A stretch of DNA of 64,000 nucleotides from Vagococcus elongatus (GTDB taxonomy: Bacteria; Bacillota; Bacilli; Lactobacillales; Vagococcaceae). The first letter of the stretch is position 1. Each line of letters begins with the position of its first letter. This document shows, piece after piece, positions 24,708-34,382 of the stretch. Made by a program: the position numbers and the translations under genes. Location: assembly GCF_003987645.1 (NCBI RefSeq), contig NZ_NGKA01000003.1, forward strand, positions 1-64,000. Reading direction: 5' to 3'. Under the pieces are notes generated by a model. That model was not told where the DNA came from, ran no database searches, and was given only the letters and a program-made list of their open reading frames with translations.

Positions 24708-25034
24708 ATGTCTGAGGACACTATAGAGCTGCACCCCACACCACAATTGATTGACGCTGTCAGCAAACTGTATAAAGCGTTGGGTGACCCGACACGTTTG
24801 AAAATTTTAACAGCTCTGACTGAATCGGAATTAAATGTGAGTACTATTAGCGAGAAAATTGGTTTAGAACAATCAGCAGTTTCTCACCAGTTAAAAGTTT
24901 TGCGAACCAATCATTTGGTTGCTTCCCGCAAAGAAGGGAAAACAGTTTATTATTTTCTAGATGATCATCACGTAATGGAGATTTTAGCCCAAACATTCAA
25001 GCACGTTGAACATAGCAGACAACAATTAGACTAA
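24708..25034 (+). CDS. ArsR/SmtB family metal sensor, CzrA-type
   Basis: 108-residue winged-helix repressor with the ArsR recognition helix SAVSHQLKVLR. The last helix shows the zinc/cobalt site of CzrA exactly: Asp86-x-His88, ten residues, His99-x2-His102. The alpha-3 cysteine box of ArsR/CadC is absent. Such sensors release DNA when Zn2+ or Co2+ binds and usually control a cation exporter, but no exporter is adjacent. The upstream gene is pgcA and the downstream gene prfC behind a terminator, so its target must be elsewhere. The start ATG follows AGAAGGATG. Confidence 0.88.
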   Translation: MSEDTIELHPTPQLIDAVSKLYKALGDPTRLKILTALTESELNVSTISEKIGLEQSAVSHQLKVLRTNHLVASRKEGKTVYYFLDDHHVMEILAQTFKHVEHSRQQLD

Positions 25035-25068
25035 AATTCATATCTGCCTCTAATTGTTTCTCAAGATT

Positions 25069-25105
25069 AAAAACACGGTGAATTTTTCATGTTCGCCGTG
25101 TTTTT
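25069..25105 (+). terminator. Terminator after the CzrA-like gene
   Basis: CACGGTGAA pairs with TTCGCCGTG (one G-U pair), with A and T flanks; six T follow. Confidence 0.85.
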
Positions 25106-25360
25106 TGCCGTTTTTTGTTCTCTGGAAATCTTTCCTCCAGTTCTTCTTCGTGATATACTAGCTAAGGTGAATTTTTTACTTTCATAGGCTATGAGGGGGA
25201 AGATGAGTTGTGATAAAGGACTGATTAAGTCAGTGAACCTGACCAATTGTTTAAATAGTCATTGGTCCCTTACTTTTATCGATCTGTTCCTCATGAGCAC
25301 GGAGATAGTTTAAATATTAGTTGTGATGATAATATTGGCATGAAGATAAAGGAGACATAA
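25106..25360 (+). promoter_or_regulatory. Leader region of prfC
   Basis: A TGATATACT extended -10 lies at about 25152-25160. It is followed by some 200 bases of untranslated leader with two small hairpins: ACTGA/TCAGT (about 25220-25234) and GACCAAT/ATTGGTC (25241-25247, 25261-25267). No known riboswitch class recognised. Confidence 0.4.
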
Positions 25361-26938
25361 ATGAAAACAAAATTAAAGGAAGATGTAGATATTAGACGTA
25401 CATTTGCGATTATTTCTCACCCTGACGCAGGGAAAACGACGATTACTGAAAAGCTGTTGCTTTTTGGCGGGGCGATTCGCAATGCGGGGACAGTCAAAGG
25501 GAAAAAGTCCGGTCAATTTGCTAAATCTGATTGGATGGAAATCGAGAAGCAAAGAGGTATTTCTGTCACAAGTTCCGTAATGCAGTTTGATTACGAAGGC
25601 AAACGAGTCAATATACTGGATACCCCAGGACATGAAGATTTTTCTGAGGATACTTATCGGACCTTAATGGCCGTGGATGCGGCGGTGATGGTCATTGATA
25701 CAGCAAAAGGTATTGAAGCCCAAACAAAAAAACTGTTTCAAGTGTGTCGGATGCGGGGAATTCCGATTTTTACTTTTATGAATAAGCTGGACCGTGATGG
25801 GCGGGAACCTTTGGACTTGTTGGAAGAATTGGAAGAGGTTTTGGAAATAGATTCTTATCCCATGAACTGGCCAATCGGTATGGGGAAAGGTTTGGAAGGG
25901 ATTTATGATATTTTCCATCATCGTATCGAGCTGTATCATCCGGAAAAATATGATGGGGAACGTTTTGTTTCGTTAAACGAAGCGGGAGAAATTGAAGGGG
26001 ACCACGCTCTGGCACAGGACAGTATTTACGGTCAAGTTTTAGAGGAAGTGGAATTAGTCAAAGAAGCCGGCAATCAGTTTGATGAAGAGATGGTAGCAGC
26101 TGGAAAAATGACACCGGTCTTTTTTGGTTCGGCATTGACAAACTTTGGGGTGCAGACATTTTTGGAGACATTTTTGACATTTGCACCAAAACCTTCAGAC
26201 CATGAAACTCAAGAAGGACAAAAAGTCAGTCCCTATGAGGAAGATTTTTCCGGATTTGTTTTTAAAATTCAGGCCAATATGAATCCTGCACACCGTGACA
26301 GAATTGCTTTTGTTCGTATTTGTTCAGGAGAATTCACTCGAGGCATGGATATTATTTTGCAGCGGACAGGCAAGAAAATCAAGTTGGCTAATGTGACTCA
26401 GTTTATGGCGGATACACGTGAGAATGTGGAAAATGCTGTGGCAGGGGATATCATCGGATTGTATGATACAGGAAATTATCAAATCGGCGATACGATTTAT
26501 ACCGGCAAGTTGAACATTGCTTATCAGGAGTTGCCTCAGTTTACTCCAGAGTTATTTATGAAAGTGACCGCAAAAAATGTCTTGAAACAAAAATCATTCC
26601 ATAAAGGGATGGCTCAACTGGTGCAGGAGGGAGCTATTCAGCTTTACCGTACGTTCCATACGGGTGATTATATCATTGGTGCAGTCGGTCAGCTGCAGTT
26701 TGAAGTGTTCCAGCATCGGATGTTGAATGAGTACCACACAGAAGTCATTATGACGGCGATGGGCAATAAAACAGCTCGTTGGATTGATCCGGAAGACTTA
26801 GATGAGAAAATGAGTTCCAGTCGGAATATTTTAGTGAAAGACCGTTTTGACCAGCCGTTGTTCCTGTTTGAAAACCAGTTTGCCATGAGATGGTTTGCAG
26901 ATAAATATCCGGATGTGGAGCTGAAAAGTTTGTTGTAA
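25361..26938 (+). CDS. prfC: Peptide chain release factor 3 (RF3)
   Basis: Translational GTPase that removes RF1/RF2 from the ribosome after peptide release. 525 residues. G1 [15 protein letters not shown], the G2 region with [13 protein letters not shown]3 [16 protein letters not shown] and G4 [16 protein letters not shown] are all intact, and the C-terminal RF3 domain ends with [22 protein letters not shown]. The start ATG follows AAAGGAG. It is monocistronic. Confidence 0.96.
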   Translation: MKTKLKEDVDIRRTFAIISHPDAGKTTITEKLLLFGGAIRNAGTVKGKKSGQFAKSDWMEIEKQRGISVTSSVMQFDYEGKRVNILDTPGHEDFSEDTYRTLMAVDAAVMVIDTAKGIEAQTKKLFQVCRMRGIPIFTFMNKLDRDGREPLDLLEELEEVLEIDSYPMNWPIGMGKGLEGIYDIFHHRIELYHPEKYDGERFVSLNEAGEIEGDHALAQDSIYGQVLEEVELVKEAGNQFDEEMVAAGKMTPVFFGSALTNFGVQTFLETFLTFAPKPSDHETQEGQKVSPYEEDFSGFVFKIQANMNPAHRDRIAFVRICSGEFTRGMDIILQRTGKKIKLANVTQFMADTRENVENAVAGDIIGLYDTGNYQIGDTIYTGKLNIAYQELPQFTPELFMKVTAKNVLKQKSFHKGMAQLVQEGAIQLYRTFHTGDYIIGAVGQLQFEVFQHRMLNEYHTEVIMTAMGNKTARWIDPEDLDEKMSSSRNILVKDRFDQPLFLFENQFAMRWFADKYPDVELKSLL

Positions 26939-27088
26939 AAAGGGTGATGTAGGGGTGCTTACAAGGGGTAATTAGTAAGAAATATCAATCGTAAAAAGAT
27001 AGATACGTTGGTTTGTAGGAAGTCCTTTTTAAAGTTGTTCCTCAAATGATGTGTAAGTCTAGAATTTAATCGGATTTAAGTAACAAAC

Positions 27089-27300
27089 TTAGGCAACTTC
27101 GCTTAAACAGGTGGGGTTGTCTTTTTGGTCCCTAAGTTTAAAACTGATATGAATGCGGTGTGTGAAAAGCCAAAAGCCATGATAGCCATAAGCAGTATGT
27201 TTAATTGCTTTGATGTTAGTGATAAGTCCCTCAAGAGGTCCGTTAGAAAAAAATGCTTGAAGGTATTTTCAATTCTCTTCAAGGTTATCTTTTTTTATAG
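27089..27300 (-). mobile_element. Remnant of an ISL3-family transposase
   Basis: Read leftward, the frame ending with TAA at 27089-27091 encodes the typical C-terminal ISL3 signature SNGPLEGLITNIKAIKHTAYGYHGF, here best read in two parts: SNGPLEG, and IKAIKHTAYGYHGFWLF. An in-frame stop lies just upstream of KYLQAFFSNG, and everything before about 27290 is missing. Only some 70 codons survive, so it is a fossil. Flanking bases 26939-27088 hold no other recognisable feature. Confidence 0.75.
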
Positions 27301-27336
27301 AAAAATAGGTGTGAATGTCTTTCTTTATCCACACCT
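27301..27336 (-). terminator. Terminator after the XRE regulator
   Basis: AGGTGTG (27307-27313) pairs with CACACCT (27330-27336). On the minus strand the stem is followed by ATTTTT. Confidence 0.6.
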
Positions 27337-27375
27337 AAAATTATACAACTGATTTTCTGGCCAGCATCTTTTTGC

Positions 27376-27849
27376 TTATTTTTTTAAAATAGCCACCAAA
27401 TATCGGATGCCCGTTACTAGAAAAACAATGATACCTGCAAATAAAAAGACAAATCCAATGGGAAGTAAATAAAAATTCTCATGCAGGATTCCAGAGGCAT
27501 CGATATATTCAACAGAATTTGCTTTGATGAATATAAATGAAAAACCGAGAAGCAGCAAAAAAGTTCCTATGAGGGTAGATATGAGATTGAGTTTTGCCCG
27601 TCTTGTCTCACTTCCATCCTTAATAAGTTTCTTTGTCATATCGTTCACTTGGGTTCCTCCTAAAGTTAATTCATCAAGTGAAAGGTGAAAAAAATTAGCA
27701 ATCATTATCAGCATTTCTAAATCAGGGAGATTTCTGTTGTTCTCCCAATTTGAAACAGCTTGCCGAGTGACATTTAATTTATTGGCGAATTGTTCTTGTG
27801 TCAATTGATGCTCTTTGCGAATTTCTTTTATTTGTTCTCCAAATTCCAT
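27376..27849 (-). CDS. XRE-family regulator with C-terminal membrane helices
   Basis: 157 residues. The N-terminal Cro/C1-type helix-turn-helix (residues about 7-60) is clear: QLTQEQFANKLNVTRQAVSNWENNRNLPD. Two hydrophobic segments follow (about residues 86-108 and 125-150), so the regulator is probably tethered to the membrane. This layout (HTH plus two helices) is common in Lactobacillales and Clostridia, often in genes near stress or transport functions, but the signal is unknown. A good AAAGGAAA site precedes the ATG. It stands alone next to an IS fossil. Confidence 0.85.
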   Translation of the reverse strand: MEFGEQIKEIRKEHQLTQEQFANKLNVTRQAVSNWENNRNLPDLEMLIMIANFFHLSLDELTLGGTQVNDMTKKLIKDGSETRRAKLNLISTLIGTFLLLLGFSFIFIKANSVEYIDASGILHENFYLLPIGFVFLFAGIIVFLVTGIRYLVAILKK

Positions 27850-28147
27850 TTTTCGTTTCCTTTCGCTGATGTGATTTTATCATAGAAAAAACAGTTCTAT
27901 TTTTCAAGAAAGCATGGCTTGCCTACTGATAAAACAGGGGACAGCCTCCCTTGCTTTTTATATTTTTCCATTACAGTGCCGGAAAATAAATATTATCATA
28001 TAAACTCTAGAATGATAAGGCAAGACAATCTAAATACTGAAAAGTTATAGTTTTTTTACGATTAAAACTTCATGAAGGTTATCAACTTACCCCGCCATTT
28101 TTATTCTAATGTTTTTTATGATTCACTTTGATTTTCAGGAAATCTGT

Positions 28148-28176
28148 TTGACTTCTTTTTTTTTAGATGATATAGT
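28148..28176 (+). promoter_or_regulatory. Sigma-A promoter of proS
   Basis: TTGACT (28148-28153), 17-base spacer, TATAGT (28171-28176). Confidence 0.75.
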
Positions 28177-28189
28177 TTGAACGAACTAG

Positions 28190-28412
28190 CAGATATTTTG
28201 CTGGCGATCATTCAACGGATTAGTAAAGGCAACTTTAAGATTACAGAAAAGAAATCACTGCTGAGAGATTTCATCCGAGAGCCCTTGAACCTGCCGAATA
28301 ATTGAACAGGTCTGATACCTTTATCATCATTTTAAGTCGTAAAGTCAACATACTTTGAAACAAGGTGGTACCGCCAATTTTGGTCCTTGTACAAAGTGTG
28401 TTTTTATTTTTT
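28190..28412 (+). promoter_or_regulatory. T-box leader (proline) of proS
   Basis: The T-box sequence AGGTGGTACCGC lies at 28363-28374. Stem I shows the AGTA (28222-28225) / GAA (28287-28289) pair bracketed by CGG (28216-28218) and CCG (28294-28296), which places the specifier at 28290-28292: CCT, a proline codon. The T-box TGGT implies an A at the tRNA discriminator position, as in tRNA-Pro. A terminator made from ACAAGG/CCTTGT and ACTTTG/CAAAGT (about 28348-28395) with a T run follows. Uncharged tRNA-Pro would favour read-through into proS. Confidence 0.92.
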
Positions 28413-28432
28413 TATAAAAAGGAGATTGAAGA

Positions 28433-29875
28433 ATGTCAAAACAAGAATTTGTTAAAGAAATAACGAAAAGAGATGATGATTTTGCCCAGTGGTACACAGA
28501 TATCGTGTTAAAAGCTGAGTTAGCTTCTTATTCCAGTGTGAAAGGGAGCATGGTCGTGCGTCCTACCGGTACAGCTCTGTGGGAAAATATCAAACAGGTC
28601 ATCGACACACGCTTGAAAGAATTAAATCATGAAAATGTGATGATGCCTTTATTAATTCCAGAACATTTATTGTTGAAGGAAGCAGAGCATGTGGAAGGAT
28701 TTGCTCCTGAAGTCGCTTGGGTGACTCACGGAGGTGAAAGCGAACTTGCGGAACGTTTGGCGATTAGGCCGACTTCAGAAGTTTTATTTGCGGAACATTT
28801 CAAAGATATCATTCATTCCTATCGTGATTTGCCAAAGCTGTATAATCAGTGGGCGAATGTGGTGCGTTGGGAAAAAACAACGCGTCCATTTTTGAGAACC
28901 ACAGAGTTCTTTTGGCAGGAAGGTCATACTTGCCACGAAACCTTTGAGGATGCCGACAAAGAAGCACGCCGTATTTTAGAAGTTTACCGTGAAGTGTGTG
29001 AAGATTATCTGGCGATTCCAGTGGTTCAGGGAAATAAGACTCAGAGCGAAAAATTTGCTGGAGCGGTAGAGACGTACACAAATGAAACACTGATGTATGA
29101 CGGCAAAGCCTTGCAGATTGCCACGTCTCATCATTTGGGAGATAATTTTTCCAAGGCGTACGGTATTTCCTATCTGGATAAAGAAGGCAAAGAACAGTTT
29201 GTTCAACAAACTTCTTGGGGGATTACTACTCGTTCTATCGGTGGCATGATCATGGTTCATGGAGACGACCGCGGCTTAGTAATGCCGCCAAGAATCGCGC
29301 CGACACAAATTATGATTATCCCGATTGCCCAGCATAAAGAAGGTGTGCTGGATAAAGCCTATGAATTGATGACCAGCCTGAAAGAAAACTTTAGAGTAAA
29401 AATTGATGACAGTGATAAAAAACCAGGTTGGAAATTTAATGAATCTGAGATGAGAGGAATTCCAGTCAGAATAGAAATCGGCCCGCGGGATATAGAAAAT
29501 CAGCAAGTTACTGTGGCGCGCCGGGATACTTTGGAGAAGGTGACATTTCCTTTAGACGAAACATTGAGTGATAACATTCAGCGTCTGGTAGATGATATCC
29601 ATCACAACATGTTTCAGGCAGCTAAAAAACGTCAAGATGAAAAGACCCATCATGCGGAAACCATGGAAGAATTTATCAAGTATATCAAAGAAGGCGGATT
29701 TGTTATTGCTCCTTGGGCTGGCGATGAGAGCGTTGAGGAAGCAATCAAGGAAGAAACAGGAGCCACTCCTCGTGTGATTCGTTTTGAAGATCAGACACTA
29801 GATTTGACAGGTTTGAAAGATATTTGGAACGGAGAGCCTGCTAAATACATGGTCTATTGGGCAAGAGCTTATTAA
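28433..29875 (+). CDS. proS: Prolyl-tRNA synthetase, archaeal/eukaryotic-like (type 3) form
   Basis: Class II synthetase charging tRNA-Pro. At 480 residues it lacks the roughly 180-residue editing insertion of the common bacterial enzyme and ends in the tyrosine of YMVYWARAY, both marks of the archaeal/eukaryal-type ProRS found in some Firmicutes and mycoplasmas. Motif 1/2/3 regions are seen: [29 protein letters not shown] with [14 protein letters not shown], and [16 protein letters not shown]. The anticodon-binding domain begins near residue 285 ([11 protein letters not shown]). Control by a proline T-box confirms the amino acid. Confidence 0.95.
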   Translation: MSKQEFVKEITKRDDDFAQWYTDIVLKAELASYSSVKGSMVVRPTGTALWENIKQVIDTRLKELNHENVMMPLLIPEHLLLKEAEHVEGFAPEVAWVTHGGESELAERLAIRPTSEVLFAEHFKDIIHSYRDLPKLYNQWANVVRWEKTTRPFLRTTEFFWQEGHTCHETFEDADKEARRILEVYREVCEDYLAIPVVQGNKTQSEKFAGAVETYTNETLMYDGKALQIATSHHLGDNFSKAYGISYLDKEGKEQFVQQTSWGITTRSIGGMIMVHGDDRGLVMPPRIAPTQIMIIPIAQHKEGVLDKAYELMTSLKENFRVKIDDSDKKPGWKFNESEMRGIPVRIEIGPRDIENQQVTVARRDTLEKVTFPLDETLSDNIQRLVDDIHHNMFQAAKKRQDEKTHHAETMEEFIKYIKEGGFVIAPWAGDESVEEAIKEETGATPRVIRFEDQTLDLTGLKDIWNGEPAKYMVYWARAY

Positions 29876-29904
29876 AATTGCATTTTTAAATAGTTAAATA
29901 GCTG

Positions 29905-29946
29905 AACTCTGGCAGAATTCTTGTTTGCCGGAGTTTGGCTTTTTTG
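29905..29946 (+). terminator. Terminator after proS
   Basis: AACTCTGGCA (29905-29914) pairs with TGCCGGAGTT (29926-29935), then GGC and six T. Confidence 0.85.
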
Positions 29947-30117
29947 TGTAAAAAAATCGCTGATCAGCTGTTATAATAAAACTGTCGTCTGAACAACCCT
30001 GTTTCGTTCTAATCAGTGTTTGTTCATACCTTCTTCAAAAAATAACCAAACAAACTTCCTGTTTTTTTACCATATTTCGGTTATAATGAAGATAAAAATA
30101 TGAGACGGGATGACAAG

Positions 30118-30633
30118 ATGAAAAATTTGTTAGCATCTTTAAAAAAATATGTTTTACTTCAAGGGCTTTTTTATCTGCTTTTTGGCATCATCATAGTCAT
30201 GAGGCCCGGAGCCACGATGAATATTTTTATCAAAGTGATTGCCGGCTATTTTTTGGTGATGGGATTGATTAGTATCGTTCGCGGCTTAAAGTATAAGGAA
30301 GAAGTTCTGTATTCGCGGATGTCCCTGATGGGCGGTGTGCTGTATTTGATTATTGCCGGTGCAGCCGTGTTGTTTATGAGGACTTTGATAGGCTTGCTGC
30401 CCATATTACTGGGGATTTTTATCATCGTGAGCGGCATCAACAAATGGGTGTACTTGAATCAATTTCACATGGCAGAAAAACGTTCTTATATTTATATCGG
30501 TATAATGGTAGCGCTGGGAATTATTCTGCTGTTCAATCCTTTTGGAGCGGTGCTGGTAGCCTTTCGAATATTCGGGGTGATTTTGATTGTTATGGGAATC
30601 GCTGAATTGTGGAACTATGTTACCTATCGCTAA
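30118..30633 (+). CDS. DUF308/HdeD family membrane protein
   Basis: 171 residues, almost entirely hydrophobic, with about six helices in paired repeats typical of DUF308 (LLPILLGIFIIVSGINKW and FRIFGVILIVMGIAELWNY are the internal repeat). The enterobacterial member HdeD is linked to acid resistance; the function in Firmicutes is not known. The start is ATG 30118 behind GGGATGAC rather than ATG 30100. TATAAT at 30082-30087 is the likely -10. It is a single gene ending at a strong bidirectional terminator. Confidence 0.82.
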   Translation: MKNLLASLKKYVLLQGLFYLLFGIIIVMRPGATMNIFIKVIAGYFLVMGLISIVRGLKYKEEVLYSRMSLMGGVLYLIIAGAAVLFMRTLIGLLPILLGIFIIVSGINKWVYLNQFHMAEKRSYIYIGIMVALGIILLFNPFGAVLVAFRIFGVILIVMGIAELWNYVTYR

Positions 30634-30657
30634 ATAAAAAACATGACAGAATACATT

Positions 30658-30707
30658 GACCTCTCAAATGTTAGGCTGAAACTCTAACATTTGAGAGGTC
30701 TTTTTTT
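30658..30707. terminator. Strong bidirectional terminator
   Basis: 17-bp perfect stem (30658-30674 with 30684-30700), nine-base loop and seven T. It is shared by the DUF308 gene and the convergent rlmD. Confidence 0.92.
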
Positions 30708-30784
30708 GGTCAAGTGTTATTTTCTTTCAATCATTTTTTTCATGAAAGTTTATGGTTGAATTAGACTCCTGTCACTATATGAAA

Positions 30785-32161
30785 TCATGATTTCAGCACT
30801 AATTTTGCAACGACTTCTGCCCGGGCAGTTTGGGGAAACATGTCCACAGACTGCAGATAAACGACTTGATATTTTTGTGTCAATTTTACTAAATCTCGCG
30901 CCAAGGTAGAGGGGTTACAGGAAATATAGACTAACTTTTGGCTGGGGAAGTTAAGTAACGTGGTTATCAGCTTATCATCCAACCCAGTGCGAGGAGGGGC
31001 AACAACAATAGCATCAGGTTTAAAACCGCTTTTCAGCCACGCCGGAATCAGAGTTTCTGCCGTCCCTTCTTCGTACAGCGTGTTGGCTACCCCTAAACGC
31101 AAGGCGTTTTTTTTAGCATCCTCAATCGCTGCAGGGATTGTATCCATACCGCGGACTTCTTTGACTTTTTTGGCAAGGCTTAAGCCAATGGTCCCTACAC
31201 CGCAATAGGCATCGATGATTCGGTCTTCTGGTTTGGGCTCTAATGCTTTTCTGGCTTCTTCATACAGAACGGCTGTCTGCTCCGGATTCAACTGGAAAAA
31301 GGCTCTGGCTGACAAGTCAAAGTGAATTTCTCCCAGTGTGTCAGTCAAACTTTCTTTTCCCCAAAGGCGCATGGTTTCTTCGCCCATTATCACCGAACTT
31401 TTAGTTGGCTGGACATTTTGCATGATGGAGACAAGCTCGGGACACTGTTCACGCAGCTCAGTCATCAACTGTTTTTTATTCGGTAATTTTTTACTGTGAG
31501 TGATAAAGACCAGCTGAGTCTCCCCAGTGTTTATACCTGTGCGGACCATCAACGTTTTTGCGATGCCGCTGTTCCTTCGTTCATCGTAAATCGGCACCTG
31601 ATATTTATTGAGTAAATCAACTGCGACTTTGAGAACCTTCATCGTAGCCGGCTGCTGCACGAGACAATCAGTTATTTCGACTAAATGGTGAGAGTTGGGC
31701 TGGTACAAACCAGCAATGACCCGCCCATCTTTTTCTCCTAACTGAAACTGAAGTTTGTTGCGGTAGTTCCAAGGAGATGTCATGCCCTTGGCAGGTAAAA
31801 GCTTAAACTTTTGATAGCCTTGAGGCTTATATTTGGCTAAGGCCTGCTTGACTATATCCACTTTAAAAGCAAGCTGTCCAGCATAAGAAAGGTGCTGAAG
31901 TTGGCAGCCGCCGCACTCTTCGTAAATAGGACATGGCGGAATAACTCGTTCGGATGATTTTTTATTAACTTTGAGTAATTTTGCTTCGACAAAATTTCTT
32001 GCTGTGTTCGTGATTTCAGCAGTCACTGTTTCTGCGGGCAAGGCTCCCGGTACAAATACCACCGTTTTTTTATAATAACCGATGCCCTCCCCATTGATGC
32101 CCAGTCTTTTAATCGGCAGGGTGACTTTTTGTTTTATTTTTAACGAATGTTGTGGTTTCAT
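30785..32161 (-). CDS. rlmD: 23S rRNA (uracil-C5)-methyltransferase, RlmD/RlmCD-type
   Basis: SAM-dependent methylation of uracil in 23S rRNA. 458 residues: N-terminal TRAM domain (about 8-65, LPIKRLGINGEGIGYY), the iron-sulfur cysteines CPIYEECGGCQLQH (about residues 78-91), a SAM-binding fold with DAYCGVGTIGLSLA, and the catalytic cysteine in YISCNPSTLARDL, with PPRTGLD before it. Firmicutes members often modify both U747 and U1939, so the single-target name is conventional. The start has AAAGGAAG upstream. It is monocistronic. Confidence 0.9.
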   Translation of the reverse strand: MKPQHSLKIKQKVTLPIKRLGINGEGIGYYKKTVVFVPGALPAETVTAEITNTARNFVEAKLLKVNKKSSERVIPPCPIYEECGGCQLQHLSYAGQLAFKVDIVKQALAKYKPQGYQKFKLLPAKGMTSPWNYRNKLQFQLGEKDGRVIAGLYQPNSHHLVEITDCLVQQPATMKVLKVAVDLLNKYQVPIYDERRNSGIAKTLMVRTGINTGETQLVFITHSKKLPNKKQLMTELREQCPELVSIMQNVQPTKSSVIMGEETMRLWGKESLTDTLGEIHFDLSARAFFQLNPEQTAVLYEEARKALEPKPEDRIIDAYCGVGTIGLSLAKKVKEVRGMDTIPAAIEDAKKNALRLGVANTLYEEGTAETLIPAWLKSGFKPDAIVVAPPRTGLDDKLITTLLNFPSQKLVYISCNPSTLARDLVKLTQKYQVVYLQSVDMFPQTARAEVVAKLVLKS

Positions 32162-32340
32162 CTTTTTCTTCCTTTGTTTTGTTCTTATTCACGATTTTAA
32201 CACAGAGAAAATCAAAAGAAAATCAAAGGTGTATGATTCGTGTGTTTTGAAGGATTTCTGACATCGTTGAGAAATCATACTGAGATTACTGAGAAATCAC
32301 ACTGAAACTGAAAATTATTTCAGAAAAATCATTTGAAAGG

Positions 32341-32369
32341 TTGACAATCGGAGATTAAGTTTATATAAT
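32341..32369 (+). promoter_or_regulatory. Consensus sigma-A promoter of the oppA-like gene
   Basis: TTGACA (32341-32346), 17-base spacer, TATAAT (32364-32369): a perfect consensus, as expected for a gene controlled downstream by attenuation. Confidence 0.9.
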
Positions 32370-32377
32370 GAGCGTTG

Positions 32378-32680
32378 AATAAGATATCTATGAGAATACC
32401 GTGAGAAGGTAAGTACATTACTCTAAAAGATTTTAACAGAGAGCCTCAGGTGCTGAAAAGAGGTAAAATCAAAGAGATGGAAAATGGCCTTTTAGTATTT
32501 ATTTTTCGAGTTGCTGCAATAAGAAAAATACAGGAGTGCCTGTTACAGCACTAGGACATAAGCACCATTGCTGTGTCTGACAAGTGGGCGATGATTAATC
32601 GCCAAAAAAGGTGGTACCACGAGAAGAGTTATTCACGTCCTTTATCCGTTAAAATCGGGTAAAGGGCGTTTTTTTTATAT
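32378..32680 (+). promoter_or_regulatory. T-box leader of the oppA-like gene
   Basis: T-box AGGTGGTACC at 32609-32618 and a terminator (about 32634-32675: CGTCCTTTATCCG with CGGGTAAAGGGCG, then T). Stem I carries AGTA (32412-32415) and GAA (32480-32482) above AAGG (32406-32409) / CCTT (32488-32491), and the GAGAGCCTCAGGTGCTGAAA terminal part typical of T-boxes. The specifier falls within AATGG: AAT (Asn, 32483-32485) if counted directly from GAA, or ATG (Met, 32484-32486) if counted back from the closing stem. The TGGT in the T-box demands a discriminator A, which favours tRNA-Met over tRNA-Asn (G73). Confidence 0.88.
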
Positions 32681-32698
32681 TACAAGGAGGGATAAATA

Positions 32699-34363
32699 AT
32701 GAAGAAAAAATTTTTAACAGGAATTATTTTAGCTAGCACCACATGGTTACTGGCTGCTTGTGGCGGTTCAGGTACACAGCCGACAGATACAACAAAGGAA
32801 CAGGGAAAGACACAGGGGACGGATACTGCTGAACAGGTCATCGAGATCGGGGTACCTACAGAGATCGTCACCATTGATACAATACAGGCAACAGATAAAA
32901 ACACGTTCACGGTACTCCATCAAATTTATGAAGGCTTGTATCGTTTGGATCACAATAGTCAGCCGGTACCGGCAATTGCCAAGGATGTTGCTATCAGCGA
33001 TGACGGCAAAGAATATGTGTTTACCTTGAGAGAGGATGCCAAATGGAGCAATGGGGAACAAATCACAGCCGATGATTTTGTCTATGCGTGGAAAAAATTA
33101 GTTGATCCGGACACTGGTGCGCCTAATGCCTACTTGCTTGACAATGTCGCTAATAGTTTAGCTATTCGGACAGAAAAGCAGCCGGTAGATGACTTAGGCG
33201 TGTCCGCCCCAGAACCTGATCAATTCAAGGTAGTGTTGGAACAGCCCCAAGCATCGTTTTTAACTTTATTGTCGATTGTTTGGCTGGCGCCTCAAAATCA
33301 AAGTTATGTTGAAGAACAGGACAAAGATTTTGGTATCGACAGCGAGCATGCCTTATTCAACGGGCCATTTATTTTGACAGAATGGGAACAAGGCGGAGAT
33401 ACGTGGACGTTGAAAAAAAATCCGGAGTATTATAGAGCAGATGAAGTCAAGTTGTCTGAAGTCAAAGGGCAGACGATGAAAGAAGAAAATACTGGCATCA
33501 ACTTGTATCAGACAGGAGACATTGATTTAACGAAAATCAGCGGCCAGTACGTGGCAGAGTTGCAAGATGACCCGGGCTTTGTCAGTCATTCGGATATTGC
33601 CAATAATTTTATTGATTTTAACCAAAAAGAAGGCACGCCTCTAGCGAATGTCCATCTGCGTAAAGCTATCAGCCTTGCTATTGATAAGGAAGGATTGGCT
33701 CAAAATGTTTTGAACGATGGTGCTAAACCATTAAACGGTTTGATTCCCCATGATTTGTTCACTCATCCGGAAACTAAGGAAGAATTTCGTTCCTATAGCG
33801 GAGAATATGCGTTGCATGATGTGAAAAAAGCACAAAAAGAATGGACAGAAGCACAAAAAGAGCTTGGGAAAGAAATCACTTTATCTTTACTAGTCTCGGA
33901 TGATGACAGTGGACGTAAAGTTTCTGAATACGTGCAAAACCAGCTGCAAGAAAATCTTGAAGGATTAAGCATCGAAATCCACCAGCAGCCAAAGACCAAT
34001 GTCAATCAGTCTCGACGTGAAAAAGACTATGAATTGTCGATTTCAGGTTGGCTTGCGGGAGATAATAATTTGGATATTTACTTCAATTTATATGTGACAG
34101 ACTCCGCTTATAATTATGCAGGATATTCTAATCAAAGTTATGATGAACTAACAAAAGCGGCAAAAACAGTTAATGCAAATGATGTGACGAAAATGTTTGA
34201 AGATTACAAAAAAGCTGAGAAAATTTTGCTAGAAGAAGATGCGGCACAAGTACCATTGTACCAAAGTGCTTCTAACTATTTGATCAATCCAAAAATTAAA
34301 GAAATCGGCTACCCATCATACGGATGCTACTTCTACTTAGGGGATGCCTATCTGGAAGAATAA
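32699..34363 (+). CDS. Peptide ABC transporter substrate-binding lipoprotein (OppA-like)
   Basis: 554 residues. An N-terminal lipoprotein signal ends at TWLLAAC with Cys21 as the lipidated residue, then a short Thr/Gln-rich linker, then the SBP family 5 fold (FTVLHQIYEGLYRLD, YVFTLREDAKWSNGEQITADDFVYAWKKL split over residues 90-130, VHLRKAISLAIDKE). It delivers oligopeptides to a membrane transporter, but no oppBCDF genes are near, so it must work with a complex encoded elsewhere. Behind its T-box it would be made when the cognate amino acid is short. RBS AAGGAGG. A terminator separates it from pepT. Confidence 0.92.
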   Translation: MKKKFLTGIILASTTWLLAACGGSGTQPTDTTKEQGKTQGTDTAEQVIEIGVPTEIVTIDTIQATDKNTFTVLHQIYEGLYRLDHNSQPVPAIAKDVAISDDGKEYVFTLREDAKWSNGEQITADDFVYAWKKLVDPDTGAPNAYLLDNVANSLAIRTEKQPVDDLGVSAPEPDQFKVVLEQPQASFLTLLSIVWLAPQNQSYVEEQDKDFGIDSEHALFNGPFILTEWEQGGDTWTLKKNPEYYRADEVKLSEVKGQTMKEENTGINLYQTGDIDLTKISGQYVAELQDDPGFVSHSDIANNFIDFNQKEGTPLANVHLRKAISLAIDKEGLAQNVLNDGAKPLNGLIPHDLFTHPETKEEFRSYSGEYALHDVKKAQKEWTEAQKELGKEITLSLLVSDDDSGRKVSEYVQNQLQENLEGLSIEIHQQPKTNVNQSRREKDYELSISGWLAGDNNLDIYFNLYVTDSAYNYAGYSNQSYDELTKAAKTVNANDVTKMFEDYKKAEKILLEEDAAQVPLYQSASNYLINPKIKEIGYPSYGCYFYLGDAYLEE

Positions 34364-34382
34364 ATCAGGGAATCAGAGTAAT

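Noticed and set aside
27125-27352. Plus-strand open frame of 75 codons
   Set aside because: It is the complement of the ISL3 transposase fragment; the minus strand gives the family signature.
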